Positions 50,201 through 62,200 of a stretch of 64,000 nt of DNA are shown one piece after another. The notes under the pieces were generated by a model that saw only the letters and a program-made list of their open reading frames with translations, was not told the DNA's origin and did no database searches. This stretch comes from Phoenix dactylifera (taxonomy: Eukaryota; Streptophyta; Magnoliopsida; Arecales; Arecaceae): contig NC_052401.1 of assembly GCF_009389715.1 (NCBI RefSeq), forward strand, positions 1,972,843 through 2,036,842. The letters are read 5' to 3'. How positions within the stretch are numbered: the stretch's first letter is position 1; every line of letters starts with the position of its first letter. The translations under genes and the position numbers were made by a program.

Positions 50201-53200
50201 ATTTCATGGGACCATACCCTATAAGATATGTGGCCATGTCTGGTATCCAGCTGATGTGGTGAGTTTGCGGCACGATAGTCGTCGCCTCTTTATTGATGCA
50301 TGGACAGCAAAAAATGGCATGAAGAAAAGATTGGATCACACATCCATACATGCACCGGCAATAAAATAGCATTTTCGAAACTAGAATGCAACCATGAACT
50401 ATGATAAACTATGATCAAGATTTATTGATCTCAAAGACCATGATCCTTAATTTGTTTGAATACCTCGATAAATTTGTTTAATGCTAAGACAATTCTTGAA
50501 ATGCAAAGCCTCTTGTTTTTGATGAACTTATTCCTTATATAAGAAATCAATATTTTACCAGACCATGATTACCTAGGTTCATTTAAATTTGTTTTTATAC
50601 CTCGATAAATTCATTTAACAGTTCGTGAAATGCATAGCCTCTTGTTTTTGATAATAAACTTATTCCTTATATAATAAATCAGTATTTTACCAAACCATGA
50701 TTACCTAGGTAGTAGGTTCATTTGTTCACTTAGTTCCTGTTCGGGCTCATAACTGACAACTAGTTCTTTCTAAAGAAGTTGAGTTCTATTCATGCATTTA
50801 ATACCAAAATTTATCATGATTTATCATAATTTTTTTAATAAAATGGTTTTATTCATCAAGATATATGAGAAACAACATTGAAAAAAATAAAGAAAAGAAG
50901 AATGATAAAAGTGATTTAACAATCCAGAAATTATTAGAAAAATGTTTCTTATAAATTTCCTGATTAGCCCCCCCTTTTCGTATTAGAGCAAATAGTACTA
51001 CAAGAAAAATCATCTATAAATCAATTTTCTTTAGTCATTAATGAATTAGTTAACTATGACCAAACCAAGGTAACATGACAGCTGGCCAACAGCAATCCAT
51101 TTTATGTGTCAGTGCATGTGCACCATCTCTACAATGTTAGTTAAAATGCGGACATATGTAAAAGAGAACAAAAATACTAACTTCTATTCGTATAACTTGA
51201 CAAGTCAGCATTAACTAAACCAGATAACCTAGTTATGTTCTTGATAATCCAAGGTCCTGAGAAGGGTGAACCATGGACAAACCTAGCCTTTGGCCTTTTT
51301 TTGACACAAAGTGGCTGCCCCGGGTCTTGAACCCGTGCCATTGCACTTGTCAGCCCAAGCCTTTACCACTGCACCAAGCAATGGCCCCACAAATCACCAT
51401 TAACTATAGTATAAATCCCTGACATACCTAAGAAGTAAGAAAACTGGGAGCCTACTACTGTTCACAAGACAAACACATACGATTGGTACAAAGACTTACC
51501 ATACAATCAACACACATTTGCTCGCCTCAAACATCACATTTGATTGGTACAAACACTTACCATATAATCAATGCACATTTGCCTCGCCATATCATATGCT
51601 TCTGGATCACCATAAACTTGATCAGCCACTGCACGGAATAAACAATTTCCATCCTCCAACATTTTTTTGACTTCAAATCCCTTTGTTCGTCTTATCTCAA
51701 GTTCAAATCGTTGTTCTCTCTGCTGAAACAAAATAATCATGTTATGGTTAGATCCCAAAACATATACGAGCCCAAGAGATATGAAAAGGGAAGCTCATTT
51801 GATGGAAAGGATAAAAGACATGAATGATCAAATGGACATATAAATCTGCGCTGTTCATCTGGATTCCTTAGCCTGAAAAATGTTGCATGAATATATGCCC
51901 ATTGATTACAATAACAACATTCCAAAACTTGGTTGCCTGCGTCTAGCAAAACCTACAAACTAATGACATAATTCCAGCTCTTTGTTCAACAGTGGAAACA
52001 TCTAGAATGAAGCCAAGTGCTAGATTCATAACCAAAGCTGCTTTCCTAGGAGATGAGTAACCCCACCAATAAACTCAAATAATTCGAATCACAGTTCAGA
52101 ACTTCTGCCTATCAGAAAGCTTGGACTGTTATCTAATACCACGCCCCAAAAACAATTATTTTGTTTATCTGAAAGGAATTTTTAATTCTATTTGAAGCAA
52201 TAGCAGGTGAAGATTGTAGATATTCCATCACTAACAGCTGATCAGTCCCCTTTCTGTGACAATACTGACAAGCACCTTGCAAAATGCTAAGAACAACAAC
52301 CAGAAAACAAAAGTGAACCATGAATTACACATCGGAGCTCTATAGCTGTCAAATAAGGGCAGCAAGAGTGAATGAATCAGAATATGAAATCATAAGTAAT
52401 TCATGGCCATCCAGCTATCCTTTGCCCAAGCAAAAAACTAATATGTTCTTCACACTTCAACCTAAAATTATTGGGCACGCTGAAATATCAGCATGTTAAA
52501 TAATAATATGTACTCACCCATGCATCCTTGAGCTTTGACCTCAACTAACCACAAAAAAGATGGGAACCAAGAAAAGAGAAAAGAACAATTGAAGGAAACA
52601 TTAACACTGAAGAATATTGAAAAATGGATAAACAAAGGCTGGGGCTCCATCATGTGCAACAACTGCATAAAGAACAATGTAGTGGGAAATTAATAGTTTT
52701 ATAGCTGAGATCATGGAATGCCGTACCAGCCCGTACCGGCCGGTACGTACCGATCCGGTCCTAGACCGGTACCGGAACCACAAGAAAACCGGTATCTCCG
52801 GTTTTCTTGTGCGAACTGGCCGGTACGGAGCCCGTACCAGTCGGTACCGGCTGGTACCGCTTGGTACCGGCCTCGTACCGGTTCGCACCGGTACGAATTT
52901 TTTTTTATTGAACCACAGCGCGAGGCGCTGTGGTTTTTGGCTCGCGCTACCGGCCGGTACTGTACCGATACCGGCCGGTACCGTACCGGTCCGGCCCGCC
53001 ACCGGTATGCCTACCGGTACCGATACGGCGGACCTTGGCTGAGATCATTAATAATTTTATTTCTTAAAAAAAGTCATCTGCCACTTAACACATTTTAATA
53101 TAAGAAGCAGGTTCATATCTTATTATCAACCCCTTTCTAGTCAATTTATTTTTGTCGTACATCCCTCACAACTAATATCATAAGAAGACATTTGAAAATT

Positions 53201-56200
53201 GAAATTCGCTTACCTAAATCACTTAAAAATTCAAATATAAAGGAGACCATTAAACATGGTGTAAAGAGAGAGAGAGAGAGAGCCCCACAACTGAAGAATG
53301 ATAGCAAAATGGAAAAAAATGGTCCTTCAATGCCCTATGTTCACCTCCTTTGACCCAAGAATGTAATAGCCAAGGTTTTAGATCCCGTGGGATGGGGTTA
53401 TCCCAGTTTCTCAATGTAATAGGATGCCTTGCTGTCGCGCCCCATCCCGATATATATCCTCTGTCTCTTTCCCTTTCTTTCCATTTTTTCTTTTCTTCTT
53501 TCCGTTCTTCTTTTCTTTTTTTCTACCTTCATGTCTTTCCTTTCCTTTTTTTTTTCTATTTCTTATCCCTTTTTTTATTTCTTTTTCCTTTTTCTTCTTC
53601 TTTCTCTTTCCTTTCTTCCTTCTTTCCTCCCTTTCCTCTTTTTCTTCTCACTTCCTTTCTTTCTTTCCTTTCCTTCTTTCCTTGTTCTTCTTATTTCCTT
53701 TCTTTCCTTCCTTTTTCTTCTTATTTCCTTTCTTTCTTTTCTTTTTCTTATTCTTTCCTTTCACTTTTTCCTTTTCTTCATCTTTCCTTCCTTTCTTTAT
53801 TTCCACTTTCTTCCTCTCTCCCTGCATGGATGGGTTTCGGAGTCTTGACCAATCCCAAATCCATTTTCTCACAGGAACATGACGGGATGGTTGGGACGCC
53901 CCCGTCCCGCCGAGACTTAAAACCTTGGTAATAGCAACAAAATTCAGAAAAACTTTAACCTCCCTATAATATGTTTGGACGGATTTCATCCCCTATGAAT
54001 TAGTCACCTATCCTTCACTCATTAAAAAATTTAAGTTACAACCACATATAGAAATTATCCAATAGTGCAATGGATATCTATAGTAAAAGGCAATAACATA
54101 TCTTTACATGTAACATGCATTTTTTTGCTGCTCATCAAAGCCTATTTACACTAAAAACATTGTTCTTTCTAAATACTGGTTATTTTGTCTTTTCCATTGG
54201 GATGGAATCTGCATAACAATTACCACTTACCTCTTCTCCCATTAATCATACTATCTTCTTAGTATGTTCACATGCCCATCATACCTCCATGTGATACAGT
54301 ATCACAGGCGCATCGATCTGTATCAAAGTAAATAATTATCTTTTCTTCCAGATTTGCAACTAAAAAGTGGCAAGAAATACTAAGCATTTTAGCAGTTGGA
54401 TAATTTTACTCAGGGTGCAGCAGAGGTTCAGAATCTCTCCTGAAACTAGATTGCATGCTCGCACCCTAAACACTTATGATAAAATTTCTGAATTCCACGT
54501 CCGCTCACCCACACACCTAAACATAATCTGCACTTGCTCTCACTTTAAGTAAATAAACTCAGCAAACAGATCAGAAGCCACAAGAATAATACATTGTAGG
54601 CAAAGGATTGTGTATTGAATAAAAAAATGAAAATTCGAAGGCATACATGTTGCTTGCAAAAATATTGGTCATTGCCCAAGCATCTTCAACGATATATATA
54701 CCCTAAATCGAGCTGGTATAAGATATCAGAACAGAACATATGCTTTGAAGCACAATTTGAGAGGTCCTAAATTAAATGTGCACAACCAAAATCCCCCCCA
54801 TCCCCACCCCCCACCCAAAAAAAAAGGAAAAAGGAAAAAAGGAGGAGAGAAAAGTATCCCTAGATAATGGTTTGTACTAGGTCCAATTGATTTTCATGGT
54901 ACCAACTAAATAAAAGATGCAACTTCAATGAAATTGATGGCAGCAGCTCAAATAAGTGCAATTGTCAACAAGAAGGCATCTTGAACAGTAATCAAATTCA
55001 TAACAAGAACCCAAATGAAGTAATGTAGAAAATAGATTGATCTCATTTATAAAACAAAGTCCCTAAACATCTGCTTCTACCAGCTGCAAGAAGGAAAATA
55101 TTTATACATAGGTAAGTCGAAAAACATGAATTGAAAAAGAAAAAGTTAATGAGTGAACAACTAAAGAATATTTTTTCAGAAAATTTCAGCCACTAGAACC
55201 CTAAATGTTGTGTTGGAGAAAATAGACTAAAATCAGAATAATCAAAATGCTGATCTTCAGTAGTGCTATATGCACAAGAACCCAAGACAAATATGGTGAG
55301 AAATGGAGAATGGAAGATTGGAAACTAAATATTGAAAACAAGAAGGAATCCACAGATACTTTTATTTTAGAAGCCTGATCTTGGAAAGGCTTAACACATC
55401 AAGCTGTATCGATAAGATGAGACATTGATATGTCTATTTCCATGTTTACGGTCATGTTTATGTTCCAAGTCTTTCTATTATATATACTGAACCAACCATA
55501 CTTAAGAACCGTAGCTGATGGAAATTTATAAGCCAGACTGAATTGGCCAGAGCTACTAATTCAATGCCTCGCTAAGGACCCTGCCTTAGATCGAGCTTCA
55601 TAGGGAACTATATTCACCCATCTGAATCTCTTGGCTTCACCAATCACCATCATCAAAATTTCCTTACCCAGATACAAAGGCATAAAAATAATAGCAATAA
55701 ATATACAGTTACAACTAAATATTTTTAGCAAAGGAATTCAGCAAGTATGTGTAAAAGTGAAATAACTCCTAGAAGGACAATAGGGATTTCAACCTGCCAT
55801 GATACAGTGGATAAAAATGTCAGGACATCAATGCATAGCAAGCTTGAAATAATTATCCTTTGTCATAAATACTGCAGTTGATAAATTCAGCCAAATGACC
55901 AAGTTCATAATCAAATTGCAATGGAACTGATCTTACTGCATCATCATGCGAGGAAACATAACAAGGGCTCTGTTCATCTGCACTGTTGTAACCTTCGCCT
56001 TCACCATATGACCTGGGAGAAGAAGGCCGAGAACCTGATGGTGATGGCCGGGTTGAGACCACAGGCCATCCTGATGTCCTTCTGGAAGGGCCGATCCTCA
56101 CACTATTCAAACACCCCAAACCCATTCTCCTTGAGCTCATATTTGCTGCAGGAGGTTTTGGAGGGGGCACTGGAGGAGGTGGAGGGTAGGAACCTCCTGT

Positions 56201-56611
56201 AACAATCTGGGAAGACCCAACACCAGAACGCACTGATTCATCATGGTCTGAATGCTCAGACGGGTGAAGCTCACCCAATTCTTCCTCCAGAACTGCAGAA
56301 TCCAAGGCATCATCTTTTAAAGATTCTTCCTTGTCATCGACACGCTGATTAGGCCCACTTTCAATTCTGATGCCCTGAGAACTTTCAGGCAGAAGCTCAT
56401 CATTCTTTGTGTCTTTGTCCTCAGAACTCCCACAGTGCTCTATGATCTCACCTACCACACCTGGTTCTTGAAGGACTTCCTTGTCTTGCTCCTCCTCCTT
56501 CGAGGTCGAGGCAGCCTGTGCTGCCGAAGGTTGAGGCAGTGAAGTAGAGGAAGGGCGATTAGCATTCGAGGAAGAACCTGCCGACCCTCGCTGGACAAAG
56601 ATTCGGGTCAT
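41243..56611 (-). CDS. OTLD1: OTU deubiquitinase, OTU6/OTLD1-like, 8 coding exons
   Basis: Coding exons, minus strand: 56611-55937, 51722-51561, 46629-46552, 44448-44370, 44276-44131, 43607-43542, 41774-41600, 41490-41243. GT..AG throughout, phases close, 542 aa (the Arabidopsis protein is slightly shorter). Residues 1-225 are a low-complexity Ser/Glu/Pro-rich region opening MTRIFVQRGS. The OTU domain follows (about 238-375): EDGNCLFRAVADQ with Asp249 and nucleophile Cys252, EIQAFAEMYNRPI, and HHGNHYNSL with His357. Helical residues 380-440 (EIERTVMEASRAEYL) precede a C-terminal UBA-like segment (about 489-522, MGFSYVQVIEAY). OTU6/OTLD1 is a cysteine isopeptidase described as removing ubiquitin from histone H2B with a KDM1-type demethylase; animal OTUD5 shares this core. 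An alternative start four codons upstream (56623) is possible. Exon 1 ends at a GTAAGA donor; read-through would stop at 55853. Introns hold MITEs, a SINE and tandem repeats. Confidence 0.92.
43651..44050. repeat. 200-bp tandem duplication in OTU gene intron 5
   Basis: Two 200-bp units (43651-43850 and 43851-44050), both starting GAACTTGTAAAAC and ending in AAAGAAAATGGAAAAA, with only about half a dozen differences visible (for example ACAAGCATTA versus ACGAGCATTC). The near identity indicates a recent event. It sits between exons 5 and 6 and contains no exon. Confidence 0.85.
44695..44958. repeat. 132-bp tandem duplication in OTU gene intron 3
   Basis: Units at 44695-44826 and 44827-44958, each starting ACAAGCTC(A/G)TGGTAGG and sharing AAACTAAAGCTCAGAAAGCC. 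Because 132 is divisible by 3, one minus-strand frame (44915-44646) stays open through both and reads a 44-residue repeat (SSYATPEIVGFESL...). The second unit runs into the GGTACCG element to its right. Confidence 0.8.
44941..45202. mobile_element. GGTACCG-rich element, CAAGG-family relative
   Basis: Between about CATGGTCTGTTCAGC and GGTGAACATATG lie many ACCGGTACGG, GGTACCG and CGGTTCG motifs in both orientations, giving strong hairpin potential. The composition matches the copy at 52712-53037. No target duplication was found, and the left end is involved in the 132-bp duplication, so this copy is damaged. Confidence 0.55.
45912..46066. repeat. Degenerate GGTACCG-type repeat
   Basis: Contains GGTACCGAACC at the left and GGTACGGTACGGTACTGACCGGTATGG at the right, with GTAC-rich spacer. 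It looks like an older, mutated member of the same repeat class; no target duplication is visible. Confidence 0.4.
48109..48303. repeat. About 73-bp unit repeated nearly three times
   Basis: Three successive units share GACTC(C/T)(A/G)AC, a CGAACTCCC(C/T)CA(C/T)CTCC core and a following T-rich stretch, then GGGGAAGGGA. A minus-strand frame through them (48481-48050) is a by-product. It lies in OTU gene intron 2 in a stretch (48.05-50.2 kb) that has the look of an inserted repeat. Confidence 0.55.
49304..49573. repeat. 35-bp minisatellite, about 7.7 units
   Basis: The consensus is roughly ATGCCCCATCACAGGCTAGAA followed by A(T/C)ATGGCAATATCA. Units start at 49304, 49339, 49374, 49409, 49444, 49479, 49514 and about 49546. 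Units differ by 10-30%, so the array is not fresh. It is located in intron 2 of the OTU gene. Confidence 0.8.
50444..50717. repeat. 137-bp tandem duplication in OTU gene intron 2
   Basis: Both units contain TACCTCGATAAAT (50461 and 50598), TGAAATGCA(A/T)AGCCTCTTG, ACTTATTCCTTATATAA and CCATGATTACCTAGGT. Several small indels separate them. Confidence 0.75.
51245..51388 (-). mobile_element. tRNA-derived SINE (Au-like)
   Basis: The minus strand begins GGGGCCATTGC and has a pol III A box, TGGTGCAGTGGTAAAGG (about 51376-51360), and a B box, GGTTCAAGACC (51333-51323). The body continues GGGGCAGCCACTTTGTG and an A-rich stretch, then GGCTAGGTTTGTCCATGG, as in plant Au SINEs. The spacing of the boxes is tRNA-like, but the cloverleaf arms do not pair as in a real tRNA. 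It is in intron 2 of the OTU gene, next to exon 2. Confidence 0.7.
52712..53037 (+). mobile_element. CAAGG-family MITE with GGTACCG palindromic core
   Basis: A 326-bp GC-rich element in OTU gene intron 1. The ends are CATGGAATGCCGTACC and, reversed, CAAGGTCCGCCGTATC. It has a perfect 8-bp target duplication GCTGAGAT (52704-52711 and 53038-53045). The core is made of CCGGTACC, GGCCGGTAC and related palindromes plus a shorter inverted repeat (AACCGGTATCTCCGG with CCGGTTTTCTTGTG). High hairpin potential. Confidence 0.8.
53371..53927 (+). mobile_element. CAAGG-family MITE with polypyrimidine core
   Basis: A 557-bp element in OTU gene intron 1, starting CAAGGTTTTAGATCCCG and ending CGAGACTTAAAACCTTG, with a perfect 8-bp target duplication GTAATAGC (53363-53370 and 53928-53935). 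Positions about 53460-53815 are an almost pure C/T tract. The long Phe/Ser/Leu frames across it are compositional artefacts. It is a sister of the element nested at 3296-3783. Confidence 0.85.
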
Positions 56612-57405
56612 CTTGTTCAGCAAAAAATCTTAATCCCTCTTTTTTAATTCCGTTACTCCACTTTTTGAGAACTCAGAGCCTCCAAGCCCTAATCATCCCT
56701 TTATCACGAGTTCTGACCTTAGGTGCCCCAGTGCCAATCCCTTGGCTAAACGACTTCTTCCAGCCCAGCACGCTCTCCTCCCCGTAGTCCAGTCTCTGCA
56801 TCCCCCTATCAATTCTCATCAGACCAAAGCCCTTGTCTTCCACTCGAACCACCAAGAATAAATCCCCTCTGTATCAAAACCTTAATTCACCCCAAGAAAG
56901 GCCCCAGCAACCCCAAGAAAACTCACCAATTCCCCTGTCAAAACCCTACATCCATAAATCTCAGCCCAAACAAAAAACAAGAACAAGAAAAAAAATAATA
57001 AAAGAAAGCACCCTCCAGAACATCCGGAACCTCATCAAGAAACCCAAACTAAACCAGGAGGGAAAAAAAACGGAACAGAAATCCGGAGACAAACCCTAAA
57101 ACCCGTCAAGAATCCGGTTGACGAACAAGGAAAGAAACGAATCAGAAGGACTCGACGGTGGTTACCTTTGGGTGGTTCCGCAGAGGCGCCGAGATCTTTT
57201 CCACGGGAAGCGATCGAAGAATTCGTGCTGGCTCCGAATCGATTCCCCGCGTTTGTGGAGAAATGGAAGAGGGTTCGAGCTCTTTAAAGGAGAGAAGGCC
57301 AGAAGGAGAGTGACAGGAGGCGGAAGAGAAAAAAAGAAAAAGGAGACGCTCGGAAAAGAGAATGACGGGGAGAAAACGATTTGGGTGCTTGAGGGGCTGC
57401 TTCGG

Positions 57406-57413
57406 CTTTTATA
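57406..57413 (-). promoter_or_regulatory. TATA box of the OTU gene
   Basis: On the minus strand, TATAAAAG, 0.8 kb upstream of the ATG at 56611. Downstream is a GC-balanced leader and a candidate 5' UTR splice donor (AAAG|GTAACC at about 57163), implying a 5' UTR intron that ends shortly before the start codon. The acceptor is not certain. Confidence 0.45.
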
Positions 57414-57419
57414 GCGGTA

Positions 57420-59289
57420 AATAGGGGTCACACCTTCTCGATAACACCGAGATAATTAAATCACGTTAGATATAAGACGGAACGGTTAACGACCGTTACA
57501 CCGGAAATAACAACACAAGATTCCGACAAGTCTTATTCATTACTATTGTTGATTTTTTTTTTTTTTTCTTTCATGCATGATTTGGATTATTGTTCAAGTA
57601 ATAAAGAATTTTTTTTTTTTTTAGTCGTGATAACTCTTCTAGTGTGTAAATTTGGAAAATTAATTTTTGAAAATAATTTTAGAATGCAAATGGTGCAATA
57701 GCCAAATAATAGTTGTTAAATACTATCCTTTTTTTTTCTGCACCGTTAAAACGGCGGTTATAACGCCCACCGAAAGATGGACGGGCTTCATCGACACGTG
57801 GCGGCCAGGGAGGGGGCATCCGGGTCGAGGTCGCACTGCAAGTCACGAGCGAAAGGATTAGAGTACGCGAGCCTCTTTCTCGGAGCTCGGGAACATGTCC
57901 AATTACTATTTTACCACCACAATTTTATTACTTATTGGTTTGCTCGGGGGATTAATAAGTCTTTTCACAATCGGAATAGGCGTAGAGAAGGTATTTTGTG
58001 GTTTACTTTAATTTATGCAAGTGTGAAAAGAGTGAGGGGTATGACGCTCGTCTGACTCACTCGCCACATTCGATGCGAAAAGGCTAGACCCACACGTGTA
58101 AACACGTCGCTTTTTCATTTGCTGGAAAAGGCTGCGTGCTGTGTACGCCGGCAAAACCAGTGCACTCCGGGTGAAGACGTCCTGCTGGTACAGATTTGAT
58201 GACTGAAGGGAATCATCGGATCGAACGCTCAGGTACTCGATGAGTCAGAAGAAAGGACGTCCTCGGCCGTCCGATCGGGCCGTGGCAAGCAAGCTTCCGG
58301 ATACGCATGTGAATTGAAATTCTCCGATTTTAAGAGACGTGGCCAGTTCATTAAATGCTTCAAAAAAAATTCTATTTTTGCGCAAAAAAATACACCTTTT
58401 TTTTCGGCATATAATTGCAATTATTTTTTTTTAGAGAAAAATTTGAATAACAGTTGCTTCCATGAATCCTATTCATCACGTCTCGCGGCATCATTACAAA
58501 GATAAGCAGCTGTGATGAACTGCTTGTTTCTATAAATACTATTCATCAAATGTCCGTCTTGATACATTATTAAAAAAATAAACGACTATCTTTAAATAAA
58601 AAATTTATTCTAACTTTATTAGATATATTTGTATACATATTGTATAAATAGCCTGCTCAAACAAATAATAATAATAATAATAAAATAATTTATAAATAAA
58701 TTCTTTGGGGGCTATTTCGTTTTTCTGGATGTGTCATTTGTTTGTTAAGATCTAATGATATATTTATCTAGGGCTAATCATCAGTAAAAGGATGGGTGAG
58801 ATCAGGTGCTGCATCAATGCGCGGTCATTTTATCAGGCTAATAAAGAATTTTTGGCACAATACAATGCCAAACCCTAAAACATATCGCCAAGCCCATACA
58901 AGTAGAATTGAGATTCCCAAACACATAGAAAAGAGTACAAAATCACAAAAGAAAGAACTCCTTCCATGTGCTTATTCTTTAGCTACATGACTACATCTAA
59001 CCCAGTATATTACTGAAGATAAAGAAATAACGCCTTCATGTCAAACATTCAACTTGCTACGAAATAGTTCGGTGTATGAAGTGAAAAATTGCACCAATTG
59101 ACATAAGAACATGTATTTGATCAAAACTGGAATAGGTAGTGTTTTTTTTTCATATTTTACAATCCGGGCTGCTGCCATTTTTTTATTTCTCTTGAAAACC
59201 TTCTATCTTTAAAAAAAAAAAATGCTGAATATAATTTTGAGTGTAATTGGGACCAGCTGACGCATAAGGGACCAAAAGAACAAAGCACG
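57420..59289. other. Intergenic region between OTU gene and ELM1
   Basis: Contains T-runs, a GC-rich stretch (about 57750-57890) with GACACGTGGC (57793-57802, a G-box/ABRE-type ACGT element), and CACACGTGTAAACACGT at 58091-58107, both upstream of the minus-strand OTU gene and possibly part of its distal promoter. A short AAT microsatellite lies near 58667-58681. The region from about 59150 to 59289 is probably ELM1 3' UTR. No gene seen. Confidence 0.4.
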
Positions 59290-62200
59290 CTAACGTTGCA
59301 ACGTCCAGCCTCGCTCTGCAAGCACTTCACGGACGCGCCCAGCGACTTCAGCAGCATCATTGAGTGGAGGGTAGCTCCAGCTGTTTGAAATCTGAAAATT
59401 CAGAATCACAAATGCAATGATTTAGTCGATGCTGCTTAATCATTCAAAAAATAATCTTCAAAAGACTTAATTCTACCAAAAAATAAGAAATTGTGGAAGT
59501 GGTTTTGGTTGCTCATGAAAGAGTTCCATCATACCCCAACAGACAGGTCACACTACCTTCACCAACCTGTCATTCATCATCATATCGAGAGTAATTAAAC
59601 TATCAAGGCTCTACTGCTCTGGTTCCGAGAGAGGTTACTGGATAACCAAGGACAGTCTTTAGTCTTTACTATTCTTCTTTAACCCATCTCGTGTTTAGAT
59701 TAACCAAATTCACTCAAAGTTTTCCAGTAAAATTTTACAACTTGATATAAGAATAGCAGTGGAAATGTGCTTACATCCTCTAAGCCAGTGAATGGACGCA
59801 CCAACCCCCGCTCACGCAGGGCCTTGTGAAAGGCTGAGAATTTCCATTTACTATGCTCACTTCCAACCACGTAAACAGGTTTCCTGCAAAATAGGCACAC
59901 AAAAAATCGCACGTACATGAGCAACTCAAGACACAGTCCACATTTTCCATAGATGAAAGCAGATTTCAGCATACCCTGTGCTGCAAGCCTCACTCAACAT
60001 GCTAATTGAATCTGCGGTAATGACGAACGCATCTGCCCATGCTAGATGCCCCATATGTGGATTCGGTCCTGCATGATGTCAAACAAAGTAATGTAAATCA
60101 AACACTTAAATTCCCAAAAGTTACAATGCTGTCACCATGAGAAATAGAAATTACCTTCACCATCCCAGATATAGATCTTAGGATGATCCCCAAGTTCTCT
60201 TAATATAATGTCAGACACCTGTCCATTATAAATGAATGGATTGCAAATCAGAATGCTCACAGATCACATTGAAATGAAACGAAGGGGATGCACATAAGCA
60301 CACTACCTTTTGAGGAGTCCTCCTAGAGAAAGAAACTCTGACACTTCCACAGCTTGCTAGCACATTATACAGAGAACTCACCAACTGTTCAGCAACATCT
60401 GGACCATATCGACAATGCCCTGAAAGAGTTTTGACTCATTTGTCAACTAATTGGTGGCTAGGAACCATTACAACCAAAGTAACAAGTCCATCCACAAGAG
60501 AGATTTAGCTGCTCAGAAAGAACAAGATTACTATTAACAAGTCTGGACCTACATTCTCAAGACATGATTTACCTCTCCATTCACATGCTAGAAAACAAAC
60601 ACGAGATTAACAATAATTTATACAATCCATCAGATGCACACACTAAGATTTATGATCTGTTGAACAAATGTCAGGTGCCAATAGAAAGTGTGCACTTAAC
60701 TTTATAAGAGTTAACTGTGGATTTTAAACCTTGGAAGCCAATTCAAGCTAATTTTAAGTTCTAAGATATTACCCACAATTGCCAAATCAAGATTGCTGCA
60801 AGGAATGTCACCAGACTTAAATCCAAGTGGCAGGGCGGAAAGGAACAGGAAACATTCTTCCCACAAGCCTTTCAATATACCAAAGCCATGGTGTCAATGA
60901 AATGGCATACTTTAAAGTCAACCAATAGACATGTCACAATGGAAGCTTGAATGTGTATTCTTCTAATGGAGTCTCACAGTAATCCATACTACCTTCTGAA
61001 ATCCTTCTCCCTTCTGAGAATTTGAAACAGTTCTACTTTTGCCTAGAAAGGATGTTTTGCTCCTCTGCAAATTTTTGATCAAAGATACTTACACACTTGG
61101 TACTTAACAACTATTGCATCCATTCATGCATAATTTATCACCACCAACTCTCTCTATAGACATCTTGGTCCAGATCTGCTATCATTTGTTTGACGGCTTC
61201 ATACTTCCATCTTATTAAGGATTGTTAATATGAGGATTTTTAACCACATTTTGTTTCTAGAAATAGAAAAAAAAAACAAGGAAAAACAGGGTTTACTTCT
61301 TTTTGACATGTAACAAGAAAGCATTCCCTGAAGGCACATCCTGAACTCTAAGAATTCAGCAAATACATTTGAAAACAGTAGCGTGCATTATCAACTACTA
61401 ATCGGCAACCAGCTAAAATATATGTATATATATAGTGAAACTGAAATGGAAAGATAATGATCAATATATGGAACTTTACGTATTTAGCTATAGGTTATTA
61501 TTCAATCACATCATACATGCTTGGGCACATAACCCCCGGTGTTCACGTATCAATAATCCACTGTAAGTAACTATAAAATAGTTAAAATGTTAGGGGAAAA
61601 AAACACAAGAAGCATATGGAAAGTTTTATAGATACTAGCTTGAATCTAATAGTAGCACTCAATAACCATTGATTTTTTTATTAAAAAAAAAAGAACTTAA
61701 AACTATATATCACAAAGAAGCAGAAAATTACTTGTAGGCCCTCCTATGTTAACTACGAGCAAGGGCTTTGGAAGAGGAGCTAACTCATCGTGCCAAGCAG
61801 TAGCGGCAATGCGAAGGGAAACAGAATCAACCTGATGTAATGCTCCCACAGTAAGGACCTAAAATGCCACAGCATCAAACTTGTGAGCAAAATAATCAAC
61901 AAAAGACATTTCTTGCAAGGCAATTGGTGGTCCACGGCAGATTTTAGCTTGCATAGAGGCATTTTTGCATCATAAATCAGATACATACCACATTTCTACC
62001 AGGTGGTTCTCGTGGAGTTATCCACCGTTGCAAAAACCGGGGGATCTCTTGTTGTCCACTTGGGGTCAACGCATAGTAATCATGACGAGGAGTTACTACT
62101 AAGTCGAACCTGTCAAGACATGATCTTGGATGTTGAATCTGTAACAACATAAAAGATGACATGAATTGGACATTCAAAAATAAAAGAAACTACCATCTTG

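Noticed and set aside
50187..50369. 60-codon plus-strand frame
   Set aside because: Short, isolated, intronic and antisense to the gene; no family recognised.
51310..51388. Possible tRNA gene
   Set aside because: A and B boxes are present, but acceptor and anticodon arms do not pair and the sequence continues as a SINE body.
53350..53931. Up to 193-codon open frames, hydrophobic
   Set aside because: Composition artefact of the C/T tract in a MITE with defined ends and target duplication.
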